A stretch of DNA of 36,734 nucleotides from an uncultured Oscillospiraceae bacterium (GCA_947627745.1 CANQXH010000013.1:1-36734), one strand, 5' to 3'; shown: positions 25,547 through 34,957, counted from the first letter of the stretch. Numbers and translations: made by a program. The notes: generated from the letters alone by a model not told the origin.

Positions 25547-27107
25547 GTTGATCCCTCTCTTGCTTCTGACGGATGATCTCACCGGCCAGCATGGCCGCCC
25601 GGCGGTTGGTTTTGCATACCAGCACCCCAGCATCCTCCAGCTTTTTCCTCTGATCATTTACATTTTGAAAATCTGCGTCAGTACCTAAAACGGACGCGAC
25701 AAACACGATTTGCCGTCCCGCGGCTGCCGTCTGAGCCTGGGCTTTTCGGATATCGTCCAGCACGAATCCCACCGGGTCCATGTGCCCCGGGGGCGTCAGA
25801 ATAAAGTCCAGCAGGATGACCGCCGTCTCCGGATCGGCCGCCTCCCGCAGAATCGCAGGCCGGCGGACGCCGGGATCGATGGCCGGATGGGGCCGCCCCC
25901 GGGTAAACTCCTCCTCGCCATAGTCTACGCAGGCGTTGCAAACGCTTCTGTGGGAATCTGGCAACCGCCACTGCTCTTTCAGAGGGCAGTTGGAATAAAC
26001 CGGACCGATTCCCTCCACCAGGGTGTGCATGGCCTCGTCCATGAAGGTGCCTCCGCTGAAGGCGCCCCGGACATACTTCTGCTCCCTTGCCAAGCATGGC
26101 ACGACCTGTGCCGCCCGCTCCCGGATCTGAGCCTCCGTTTCTAAAGGATAGTCTTTTCCAATCAGCCGGAGGCATTTTTGCGCACAGTCATCCAGGTCTG
26201 CCGCCCAGATAGCGCCGGTCCGTTCCACAGCCGCCCGGTCGCTGCTCATAAACATGGCTACCACCGGCTTTTTGCACCGGGAAACCCGGTCCAGAATGGC
26301 CGGTTCCACCTGATTGCCGATGCGGCGGGCAATGAGGGCAATATAGGCCGTCTCCGGATCTGCCTCCAGAGCGTCGATGCCCATGAGCATCATGATACCG
26401 CCCACCTCATTTTTCAGATCGTTGCCGCCGGTGCCGATGGTCTGCGAAACGCCGCTGCCGGCCTCGTGCAAAATGGCTGCCACATGCTGGATGCCCACGC
26501 CGGAGGCTCCACAAATTCCAAAGGGGCCCCGATTGTTCACGCTTGCCAGCACCAGCGCCGCGCCATTGATATTGGCAACGCCGCAGTCCGGTCCCATGCA
26601 CAGCAGGCCCTTTTCCCGGGCCAGCTCCTTCATCTCCCGCTCCTGGGAAAGCGGAACATTATTGCTGAATACCACGCAGTGCAGTCCGGCGTTCAGTGCC
26701 TTTTTGACCTCCGCCAAGGCATACTCCCCGGGCACGGCAACGGAACACAGGTTTGCTCTGGGGCAGGCTTCCACCGCCGCCTTGATGGAGGGGTAGGCTT
26801 TCGGCAGGTCCTCCCCTTCCCCGTTTTCCTCCTGCTTTGGCGCCAGATTGGCCTCCACCGCCGCCACGGCGGCGTCAAAAGCCGCCTGGGATTCCGCTCG
26901 GGCCGCCACCACATAGCAGCTACCGTCGCAGCCCTTGATTTCCTCAGTCAACAGGCAGATGTCCGCAAGGATGTCCTTAAACGGCTCTGTTGCCATGCCG
27001 GCATAGCCGATTTCCAAGCCTGGCTGCTCGTTGAGAATGCTGGCGGCCAGCAGCGTTTCCAGAGAATCGATATATCTGCCTCGCTCTACTTTCGTATAGT
27101 TGTTCAT
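25536..27107 (-). CDS. fdrA: FdrA-like protein (succinyl-CoA-synthetase-like fold)
   Basis: 523 aa; REKGLLCMGPDCGVANINGAALVLASVNNRGPFGICGASGVGIQHVAAILHEAGSGVSQTIGTGGNDLKNEVGG; RPHPAIDPGVR. Confidence 0.87.
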   Translation of the reverse strand: MNNYTKVERGRYIDSLETLLAASILNEQPGLEIGYAGMATEPFKDILADICLLTEEIKGCDGSCYVVAARAESQAAFDAAVAAVEANLAPKQEENGEGEDLPKAYPSIKAAVEACPRANLCSVAVPGEYALAEVKKALNAGLHCVVFSNNVPLSQEREMKELAREKGLLCMGPDCGVANINGAALVLASVNNRGPFGICGASGVGIQHVAAILHEAGSGVSQTIGTGGNDLKNEVGGIMMLMGIDALEADPETAYIALIARRIGNQVEPAILDRVSRCKKPVVAMFMSSDRAAVERTGAIWAADLDDCAQKCLRLIGKDYPLETEAQIRERAAQVVPCLAREQKYVRGAFSGGTFMDEAMHTLVEGIGPVYSNCPLKEQWRLPDSHRSVCNACVDYGEEEFTRGRPHPAIDPGVRRPAILREAADPETAVILLDFILTPPGHMDPVGFVLDDIRKAQAQTAAAGRQIVFVASVLGTDADFQNVNDQRKKLEDAGVLVCKTNRRAAMLAGEIIRQKQERDQHEL

Positions 27108-27119
27108 ATCCTATCCTCC

Positions 27120-28388
27120 TCACATCCGCGCCGGTGTAAGCCGGAGCGCCTCCCGGTAGATTCCACGCAACGCATCCTTGAAGCATTCCATAGGCAGCTC
27201 CGCCGCTCCGGCGCCACCCTGCCCGCCGCGCTTCAGAGCGGAACCTCCGTGGCTGATAGGCAGAATGTTATAGCCCACCACCTTGCGGGCATCCAGACCC
27301 ACCGGAAAGCCTCGGAAGTCATCCCAGGGAATGGGGGCAAAGGTATGCTCCCCCAGGGATACCGCCCGGGCCTTTTCCGTCCGGTCCCGCGCCTCGGCGA
27401 TATTGGAGCCGGTCATCCGCATATAGGCCGGACCAGCGATGGCGGACATCCCACCCAAGCCGTAGACCTCCGTGACGCAGCTGTCCCCCAGGTAGCCCAG
27501 CAGATCCGCCTCTGTATAGGACGGATTCAGGAATGTGCCCTTGATTACAGGCGCCGGGGCGGTGTACCACCGATTTCCGGTCCCCGCAAGCTGAATGCCA
27601 AATTCCACGCCGTTGCCGCCCATGCCTGCCAGAACCGTGGACAGGGGCACCTGCTTCATGGTTGCGGTCAGGCTCTCCACGCCTGCCATCATGGGATGCA
27701 GGAAGAATCGGTCGTTGGCGGCGAAATGCCGAATCATGGCGTCCCGCTCCGAATCCTCCTGGTCCAGCATCCAGGGAATGACCTGTAGCGCCAGATACAT
27801 GGATGCCGCCGGTTGGCGATTGTGATTTTCGTCGCCCATGCCGGCGGTCTTTGCCAGCACAGTCACCAAATCGATTCCACCGGCAGCCCGAACCGCCCTG
27901 CCCAGAGCGGGACCGTAGTGATCCCGGAACCAGCATAGGTCTCGCTCCACATCTTCGTCATAAAAGCCCCAGCGCAGGCATTTGGGATTGGGGCCGGGGT
28001 GAATGGGGGCGTAGCCCCTTCCGCCGAAAACCCGGTCCTGGGCGATCATCACCGGCATACTGGCGGACACCACCATGCTGGCGGCGCAGCCGCACTGATG
28101 GTCCTGGGCAGGTTCCACGGTGATTTCTCCCCGCAGGACCATCTGCCAGGCCTCTTCCGAGGTCGTGGCCAGTTTTTCATGAACGGCCGCGCCGCAAACC
28201 GCGGTACGGATGGGCGTGGTGAGCCGCTCCACAGGAAGGGGTGGGCCAGGCACGAGAATCCTGGTTCGGGTCATCCCGGGGATGACCTCCAACGCCGGCC
28301 GGACATCGATCCATACCGGCCGGCCCTTGAGGAGGATCTCCATCACTCGGTCATTGGCAGCGTTGACTTGTTGCTCGATGGTCATCAT
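27120..28388 (-). CDS. DUF1116 family protein (YlbE-like)
   Basis: 422 aa; GCAASMVVSASMPVMIAQD, GMGGNGVEFGIQLAGTGNRWYTAPAPVIKG, GYLGDSCVTEVYGLGGMSAIAGP; adjacent to FdrA as in E. coli ylbE. Confidence 0.85.
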   Translation of the reverse strand: MMTIEQQVNAANDRVMEILLKGRPVWIDVRPALEVIPGMTRTRILVPGPPLPVERLTTPIRTAVCGAAVHEKLATTSEEAWQMVLRGEITVEPAQDHQCGCAASMVVSASMPVMIAQDRVFGGRGYAPIHPGPNPKCLRWGFYDEDVERDLCWFRDHYGPALGRAVRAAGGIDLVTVLAKTAGMGDENHNRQPAASMYLALQVIPWMLDQEDSERDAMIRHFAANDRFFLHPMMAGVESLTATMKQVPLSTVLAGMGGNGVEFGIQLAGTGNRWYTAPAPVIKGTFLNPSYTEADLLGYLGDSCVTEVYGLGGMSAIAGPAYMRMTGSNIAEARDRTEKARAVSLGEHTFAPIPWDDFRGFPVGLDARKVVGYNILPISHGGSALKRGGQGGAGAAELPMECFKDALRGIYREALRLTPARM

Positions 28389-29278
28389 TTTCCGTCCTTT
28401 CTATCGGTTCTCAGCATCGTGCGCATGGCGTTCAAACGTCTTTCCAGAACAGCGGGCGCAGGCGGAGCGCCGGTCTCCACGTCAAAGCCATGATAGGAAC
28501 CGGGGATCAGATTCACTTCCACCGGCACACCCGCCTGGCCCAGCCTTTGCCCGTAGGCAACCGCCTCATCCCGCAAAATATCCAATTCCTGGGGCTCCAC
28601 ATAGGCCGGGGGCAGTCCCGTCAAATTCTTGCGGCGCATTGGAACCGCGTAGGTTCCCTCCCCCGGGTCCTTCCTGAGGTATTCCTTCCACATAAATCTG
28701 TTGGAGCTGGCGGACCAGGCAGCGTTAGGATATGCCGCCGCGGAGGGATAACGCTCAAAGTGGTCGTCCAGCGCCGGATAGATCAACACCTGTCCGGCAA
28801 GCTCCCCTTCACCACGATCCGTCAGGCACTGGGCCAGCCCAGCGGCAAGGGTTCCTCCGGCGCTCTCCCCGTAGAGAAGGCTTCTCCCGGGCATGGCCTG
28901 CCAAACCTCCAGGCAGTCCTGAAAGGGCGCGGGATAGGGATCTTGCGGCAGCAGCCGGTATTCCGGCAGAAACACCCGTATCCGGAGCCGCTGGGCATAT
29001 AGAGCCGCAAGGGCCAGAGAGCCGGTCTGTACCGGCAGCAGGAACCCGCCGCCGTGGCAGTAGAGCATTTCCGGAAGCGCCTCCTCGCCTACCGGCGCCA
29101 GAACAAAGCATTCCGTCGATCCGATTTTCGTGCGGTCCAGCGTGACTCCGGCAGGCGGCGTCCAGGCCCGGGCGCCGGCCCGGAGATTTCCCGCCAGTGC
29201 CCGGATCACCGGCGTCAGCTTGGGATTCCCAAAATCGATGGCCGGGAGCCGCCCCGGGGGATGTGTCCAGCCTTCCAT
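28385..29278 (-). CDS. Alpha/beta hydrolase (hormone-sensitive-lipase-like esterase)
   Basis: 297 aa; YCHGGGFLLPV (HGGG), LLYGESAGGTLA (GxSxG), GSYHGFD; 4-nt overlap with the DUF1116 gene. Confidence 0.87.
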   Translation of the reverse strand: MEGWTHPPGRLPAIDFGNPKLTPVIRALAGNLRAGARAWTPPAGVTLDRTKIGSTECFVLAPVGEEALPEMLYCHGGGFLLPVQTGSLALAALYAQRLRIRVFLPEYRLLPQDPYPAPFQDCLEVWQAMPGRSLLYGESAGGTLAAGLAQCLTDRGEGELAGQVLIYPALDDHFERYPSAAAYPNAAWSASSNRFMWKEYLRKDPGEGTYAVPMRRKNLTGLPPAYVEPQELDILRDEAVAYGQRLGQAGVPVEVNLIPGSYHGFDVETGAPPAPAVLERRLNAMRTMLRTDRKDGK

Positions 29279-29485
29279 GGGACATTTCCTCCTGATCTGA
29301 TGTTTTTCTTATTGTATCGGTAAAACGGAAACCGTGATAGCTAATAATTTGTGTTTTTATTTTTGAATTTGCTTATTTTGTTTTTTTCGCTATTTTTTAG
29401 TTATAATATTGAATTTAAGAATAGAAAGAAACGGGGAATCCTGGTATGATAGGCGTGAAAAAGAGCCCATAAGGAGGAACTGCAA

Positions 29486-30364
29486 ATGAAAATCGGAATG
29501 ATCGGCCTGGGCATTATGGGAAAGCCCATGGCGATGAATCTGCTCCGGGCAGGCTATGACCTGACCGTTTCCAGCGCCAACCGGGCCGCTTCGGAGCTGG
29601 CGGCGGCGGGGGCCAAGACCGCCGACAATCAGCAGATCGGGCGGACCTGCGATCTGGTTCTGACCATGCTCCCCAATTCTCCCCAGGTCCGGCAGGTCAT
29701 GCTGGGCGAGGACGGCGTGGGAGCCCAGATGAAGCCCGGTTCGACCTATATCGACATGAGTTCCATCGACCCCATGACCTCCAAGCAGGTCGCCGCCGCC
29801 CTGGCGGAACGGGGGGTGGAAATGTTGGACGCCCCCGTCTCCGGCGGGGAGCCCAAGGCCATCGAGGGCACGCTGGCCTTCATGGTCGGCGGCAAGCAGG
29901 AGGTCTTCGACCGGTGCAAGCCGGTGCTTCTGGCCATGGGTGCCTCCGTGGTGCGCTGCGGCGAGGTGGGCGCCGGAAATACCGCCAAGCTGGCCAACCA
30001 GATCATCGTGGCCTGCAACATCCAGGCGGTGGCGGAGGCCCTGACTCTGGCCCAGAAGGCGGGGGTAGATCCGGCGGTGGTCTTTGACGCCATCAAGGGC
30101 GGTCTGGCCGGTTCCACGGTACTCAGCGCCAAAGCGCCCATGATGCTCTCCGGTAACGACCGGCCGGGCTTCAAGATCGACCTGCATATCAAAGACCTGA
30201 ATAACGCCCTGGACTGCGCCCACGCGGTGGGTGCGCCAGTGCCCATGACCGCCCAGGTGCAGGAGGTGTTGCAATGGTTGCACCACCATGAGGGCGGCCA
30301 GAAGGACCACAGCGCCATCGCCCAGTACTATGAAGCCCTTGCCGGCATTCAACTGGGAAGATAG
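29486..30364 (+). CDS. 3-hydroxyisobutyrate dehydrogenase / 2-hydroxy-3-oxopropionate (tartronate semialdehyde) reductase family
   Basis: 292 aa; MKIGMIGLGIMGKPMAMNLLRAGYDLTV, DAPVSGGEPKAIEGTLAFMVGG, GNTAKLANQIIVACN. Confidence 0.9.
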   Translation: MKIGMIGLGIMGKPMAMNLLRAGYDLTVSSANRAASELAAAGAKTADNQQIGRTCDLVLTMLPNSPQVRQVMLGEDGVGAQMKPGSTYIDMSSIDPMTSKQVAAALAERGVEMLDAPVSGGEPKAIEGTLAFMVGGKQEVFDRCKPVLLAMGASVVRCGEVGAGNTAKLANQIIVACNIQAVAEALTLAQKAGVDPAVVFDAIKGGLAGSTVLSAKAPMMLSGNDRPGFKIDLHIKDLNNALDCAHAVGAPVPMTAQVQEVLQWLHHHEGGQKDHSAIAQYYEALAGIQLGR

Positions 30365-30370
30365 TATTTT

Positions 30371-30392
30371 CCGCCCGGCTCACGCCGGGCGG
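30371..30392. other. Intergenic stem-loop inside the reductase/dehydrogenase operon
   Basis: ccgcccggc / gccgggcgg 9-bp perfect stem, tcac loop. Confidence 0.6.
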
Positions 30393-30424
30393 CAGCCCTA
30401 CAGCTAAAATTGGAGGCGCGGAAC

Positions 30425-31531
30425 ATGCCAAAAATTCAAAAGGTCGTGACAACGGTCTGGTACAACCGGGAGAATATGTCCGCTTTGCGCCGGGTCTTTC
30501 CTCAGGCATCGTTTTGCTATGTAGATTTTTATGACAAGGAAAAACTGGCCCGGGAAGCCAAGAATGCGGACGTCGCTATTTTGATGGGGGATGTGGACCC
30601 CTGCCTGCTGGGGGAAAATACACTAAAATGGATTCACTGCGACCACGCCGGGCTAAACGGCTCTGCCCGCCCGGAGGTCTTTGAGAAAGGAATCCCGGTC
30701 ACCGGGTCCGCGGGCCGCAGCGCCCCGGTGTTGGCGGAACACTGCATTTATTTCATGCTGCAAAGCTGCTACCACACACGGGCACTTTTGGAGGCCCAGG
30801 ACGCGCGGCATTGGGGCGTGGCCGGGTCAGAGCAGTGGCGGGGACTCTACGGTCGAACGGCGGGGATCATCGGCATGGGGCACAATGGCCAGGCGCTGGC
30901 CCAACGGCTCCACGCCCTGGGCATGAAGCTGATTACCTACAATCGATCGCCGGTCCTAGGCTTTGATTATGTGTATAAAAAGCTGACCGCCGCCAATGGA
31001 GATCCCTTAGAACCGCTTTTGGCGGAGTCGGATTTTGTGATTCTTTGCGTCGCCCTGAATGACGAGACCTTCCACCTCATGAACGCGAAAACCTTTGCCC
31101 AGATGAAGCCGGGAGCGTTCCTGGTCAATATGGCCCGGGGCGGCGTGGTCTGCACGGAGGATTTGATCCAGGCTCTGAAAGACGGCAGGCTCGGCGGCGC
31201 GGGATTAGACGTTTTTGAAACCCAGCCTCTGGAGCCGGACAGCCCGCTCTGGTCCATGCCGGAGGTCTATATCACGCCCCACTGCACCCCTCAGGTGCAG
31301 GACCGGGCAGCCAGAAGCATCGAGATCATCCGGGAAAACGCCCGCCGCTTTGAGGCGGGGCAGCCGCTACTGAATCAGCTTCGGCCATCGGACGCCATGA
31401 CGGAAGGAAAGGCGGAGGGCGGCTGGGCCCGGATGATGAATACCAAGCTAACCAAGGAACAGATCGAAAAAATGGACCTGGAAAAATATCTTGGGAAGCG
31501 GGGATGGAAGGACCCCTCCGAGTGGATGTAA
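30425..31531 (+). CDS. D-2-hydroxyacid dehydrogenase, NAD-binding
   Basis: Start at ATG 30425 with ggagg RBS; LYGRTAGIIGMGHNGQALAQRLHALGMKLITYNRSP, MKPGAFLVNMARGGVVCTEDLIQALKDGRLGGAGLDVFETQPL, VYITPHCT. Confidence 0.9.
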   Translation: MPKIQKVVTTVWYNRENMSALRRVFPQASFCYVDFYDKEKLAREAKNADVAILMGDVDPCLLGENTLKWIHCDHAGLNGSARPEVFEKGIPVTGSAGRSAPVLAEHCIYFMLQSCYHTRALLEAQDARHWGVAGSEQWRGLYGRTAGIIGMGHNGQALAQRLHALGMKLITYNRSPVLGFDYVYKKLTAANGDPLEPLLAESDFVILCVALNDETFHLMNAKTFAQMKPGAFLVNMARGGVVCTEDLIQALKDGRLGGAGLDVFETQPLEPDSPLWSMPEVYITPHCTPQVQDRAARSIEIIRENARRFEAGQPLLNQLRPSDAMTEGKAEGGWARMMNTKLTKEQIEKMDLEKYLGKRGWKDPSEWM

Positions 31532-31548
31532 CCTCCTAAAAATAGAAG

Positions 31549-31598
31549 CACACCGCATCTTCGACCGGATCTCCGGCGAAGATGCGGTGCGCTTTTTT
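31549..31598. terminator. Bidirectional terminator between convergent genes
   Basis: caccgcatcttcg / cgaagatgcggtg with gcTTTTTTc on the plus strand and a T-rich minus-strand 3' side. Confidence 0.85.
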
Positions 31599-31609
31599 CA
31601 CAAACGGGG

Positions 31610-33559
31610 TCACTGGATCACGATTGCTTCATAAGAATTTAAAACATCCAGCCGAATCTCCAGATCGCCATCGTCATCCCGGCAGGAGATTTGGCCCCCG
31701 GACAGGGTGCGGACACTGTGCCCCGCCAGTCCGGGCAGGCGCAGATGAAGATCGCCGATAGGGACCGGCGGGAAATAGTGGCCGTCAAAGCAGCCGCTCT
31801 CGTTGACAAGCTGAACGACGGCGCAGCCTTCCTTCTTGGCCAGGGTCAGCTCCACCATGGCGGATACGCCGGGCACCAATTCCGGGAGCCCGCACAGTCC
31901 GAACAGGAGATCCTGCATGAAATTGAGGGTGTTCTGCCAGCCCTCTCGGTAATAGAGGCTGCCCAGCAGCGCCGGAACGTAGATTCCCCTGCCCGCGCCG
32001 TAAGGATGGACAGCAACTCCAGGCTGGTCGCAGGAGGGCACCGGATAGCACCGTTCCGGCGGGCCGTAGGGATGCTCCGGAATCAGACGCAGATAGGTTT
32101 TTGCCTCCGGCGCAAACGCTACCATTCGGAAGTCTCCGCCGATCGCGATGACCGGCGCATCCGCACAGCGGGCAAATACTGCCCGGTCTGCCTCGGAAAC
32201 CTCCAGTGCGGTGGACATCAGTCCCTTTTGACGCGCGCCGACCGCCGTTATTCCCAGGCATTTCAGCGCAATGGCATTGCCCGCAATGCCGGTGTCGCCG
32301 GTGGCCAGCACCGTTCCGCCGTTTTCCGCGAAAGCATCCAGCAACTCAGCCTGACCGGCGCTGAGGGGCCGGACATCCCCCAGCAGCACCACCGATTTGC
32401 CGTCCAGCGCTTGGGCAGTCAGCTCCTGTAGCTTGCAGGTATCGAAGGGGACGTGGCTCTGGGTCAGGCTGTGGACCCAGCCGTATACCTCCGGGTCCTC
32501 CCGGCTCATACCGCCCTTCTCCACCACCAGCACCGAAGCCGCCGAGCGCAGTCCAGCGTATACCTCTTCATTCCGCTTATGAAAGGCAAAAACCTTTTGG
32601 ACCCGTTCATAGCCTGAGACATCCCGATGGTTGTCCAGTCTGCCCATGATGTAATAGCTCAGTCCGCCGCCGTTCGCCAGGCTCTGCCATAGCCGCAGCT
32701 CCGTGAGCGCCGGTGAAACGGAAGTGTCCCGATAGCGGAAGCCGACGAAATCCACACAGGCATTGTCCACGATCTGCCGCCGGCCGCCGGAGCGGGCGTT
32801 TGCCGAGGAACAGTACACCCATGCGCCCCGACCGATGTCCGTATTGCATTCCGTCCGCAGGTAATCAAAGCCGTTGACGGCCACCTCCGGATTGATGTCT
32901 CTGATGAAGCGCATCTGTCGGGCTTTATTGATGGCAATCTGCTTGGACTGGAAGCCCACATAGCGCATAAATCCCGGGTCCCGGAGCCCTGCCGCCGGAG
33001 GTTCCAGCCCAGTCTGCTCCCGATACAGCCTTTTGCAGGTATCGCACATACATGGGCCGTATAAGGTCCCGTCATAGCCGGTCACAAATGCCCCGCTCAT
33101 ATTAAAGAAAATGCCGTCAAAAGGCAGGGCGGTCAATAATTCTTTTACAATGTCGTACAGGACCTGACGCTGGTAGGCGCTGTTGGGGCACACCTGAATA
33201 TCACCGTTACAGTCAAACACCTTGCCTTCCGCGCTGCGGTAGAGCCAGTCGGGATGTCGGTCCGCAATGGGGTGGCGGATCTTTGAAAAATCCGTCCGGG
33301 CGATGACCCGAATCCCGGCTTTGTGGCACGCGTCCAGCAGACTTTTCAGACTGTCGCCGTGTAAATGCGCACTTTGGGTATGGTCAGGAATCGCCGTAAA
33401 ATAGCTGGCAACGATTCCGGCGGCATTCACCATCACTACGGTTGCGTCGAACTTCTGTAGATCCCGAACAAAGCGTTCCGCATCCAGGTCCTCCATATCC
33501 TGTTCCCGCAAATTGGTCTGGATCATGCGCCAAGGATGATTTTCCCACCAATGGCTCAT
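31610..33559 (-). CDS. Putative glycosyl hydrolase, GHL6/beta-galactosidase-like TIM barrel plus amidotransferase-like domain
   Basis: Start at 33559 (MSHWWENHPWRMIQTNLREQDMEDLDAERF); ATVVMVNAAGIVASYFTAIPDHTQSAHLHGDSLKSLLDACHKAGIRVIARTDFSK, FDGIFFNMSGAFVTGYDGTLYGPCMCDTCKRLY. Confidence 0.72.
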   Translation of the reverse strand: MSHWWENHPWRMIQTNLREQDMEDLDAERFVRDLQKFDATVVMVNAAGIVASYFTAIPDHTQSAHLHGDSLKSLLDACHKAGIRVIARTDFSKIRHPIADRHPDWLYRSAEGKVFDCNGDIQVCPNSAYQRQVLYDIVKELLTALPFDGIFFNMSGAFVTGYDGTLYGPCMCDTCKRLYREQTGLEPPAAGLRDPGFMRYVGFQSKQIAINKARQMRFIRDINPEVAVNGFDYLRTECNTDIGRGAWVYCSSANARSGGRRQIVDNACVDFVGFRYRDTSVSPALTELRLWQSLANGGGLSYYIMGRLDNHRDVSGYERVQKVFAFHKRNEEVYAGLRSAASVLVVEKGGMSREDPEVYGWVHSLTQSHVPFDTCKLQELTAQALDGKSVVLLGDVRPLSAGQAELLDAFAENGGTVLATGDTGIAGNAIALKCLGITAVGARQKGLMSTALEVSEADRAVFARCADAPVIAIGGDFRMVAFAPEAKTYLRLIPEHPYGPPERCYPVPSCDQPGVAVHPYGAGRGIYVPALLGSLYYREGWQNTLNFMQDLLFGLCGLPELVPGVSAMVELTLAKKEGCAVVQLVNESGCFDGHYFPPVPIGDLHLRLPGLAGHSVRTLSGGQISCRDDDGDLEIRLDVLNSYEAIVIQ

Positions 33560-33739
33560 AGAAAAGCCCCCTTTCACTACTTGTATCATATCACGCAATT
33601 CCGTATTGGTATATATTGATATTAGCGAAATATTTCTTAAATTAGCGCTCAATTACGGTTGTGTAAAAAGATTATATACAATAGCGAAAAAACATGATAT
33701 ATTATTTATAATAAGCAGAGATATGGAGGTGCCGGTAAA

Positions 33740-34957
33740 ATGTCCATCCTGTCCCAACCCATCGACGAGCGGATCGCGTGCCTGCGAGAACTGCTGGAGT
33801 GTAACGGGAATCTGTTCAGCTGGACCTACGATCCAGAGGGGACCCTCCTGGATGCCAGCAGCGAGGAGCTGGTCCTTAACACGCTGTTTTCCTCCACCGG
33901 GAGTATGCAATATATGCTGGAATACAGCCGGAGCAATCATGCGCCGCTGATTCTCAGTATCCCTTACAACCTGGTATGGAGCGCGGTATTTGAAACAAAG
34001 GACGATGAAGTCACCCGCATCCATGTATTCGGGCCCTTCTCCACCAGGGAGACGCTGTCAACGGAGATTCGGCGCGCCATCGCCCGGGCACAAGTGCCCC
34101 GGGCCTGGCTGCCAAAGCTGATGCGGAATTTGGAACGCATTCCCACGGTCATGGTTAATCAGCTCTTTCAGTACACCCTGATGCTGCACTACTGCGTGGC
34201 AGGCGAACGGCTCAGTACCGGCGACATCCACTTTCAGCGTGCGGAGCTTGCCAGCCAAAAGACAGCCGACCATCCAAAGGGCGACCGGATGCAGACCTAT
34301 ATGGCGGAACGAGCGCTGCTGAAAATGGTGCGGGAGGGAGATCCAAACTATAAAGCGGCGCTGTCTCAGGCATCTTCCATCAGCGGCGGCGTGGGGATTC
34401 AAAGCAGCGATTCTCTGACCCAGGCAAAAATCTCTGCCTCGGTATTCACCTCCCTCTGCACCCGGGCGGCTATTGAAGGCGGTATTTCACCCGAAGCGGC
34501 CTACTCCCGTGGGGATGCCTATATTCAAGATCTCATTGAATGCCATACCATGACTGATGTGGTGTTCGTCAATCACAAAATGTATGAAGACTTCATCATG
34601 CTGGTTCGCAAAAGCCGCATCAATCCCCACTGGTCCAAGCAGATTCAAAGCTGCTGCGATTATATCGAGCTTCATTCCGAAGAAAAACTCACCCTTTCCT
34701 TCTTGGCAGGGCGGATCGGTTACGCGAATTACTACCTGTCCAGAAAATTCAAGGAGGAAACCGGCGTCAGCATCAACACCTATATCAAGATCGTGCGGGT
34801 GGAACGCGCCAAAATGCTCTTGACCACCACCCAGCTGAGTATTCAGGAGATCAGTGAGCGTCTTTGCTTTGGCACCCGCAGCTTTTTCGATGATACCTTC
34901 AAAAAAATAACAGGCGTAGCCCCTGCTGCTTACCGGGCGCAGAATCAGAAGCTATAA
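33740..34957 (+). CDS. AraC family transcriptional regulator
   Basis: 405 aa; C-terminal tandem HTH: KLTLSFLAGRIGYANYYLSRKFKEETGVSINTYIKIVRVERAKMLLTTTQLSIQEISERLCFGTRSFFDDTFKKITGVAPAAYR. Confidence 0.93.
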   Translation: MSILSQPIDERIACLRELLECNGNLFSWTYDPEGTLLDASSEELVLNTLFSSTGSMQYMLEYSRSNHAPLILSIPYNLVWSAVFETKDDEVTRIHVFGPFSTRETLSTEIRRAIARAQVPRAWLPKLMRNLERIPTVMVNQLFQYTLMLHYCVAGERLSTGDIHFQRAELASQKTADHPKGDRMQTYMAERALLKMVREGDPNYKAALSQASSISGGVGIQSSDSLTQAKISASVFTSLCTRAAIEGGISPEAAYSRGDAYIQDLIECHTMTDVVFVNHKMYEDFIMLVRKSRINPHWSKQIQSCCDYIELHSEEKLTLSFLAGRIGYANYYLSRKFKEETGVSINTYIKIVRVERAKMLLTTTQLSIQEISERLCFGTRSFFDDTFKKITGVAPAAYRAQNQKL

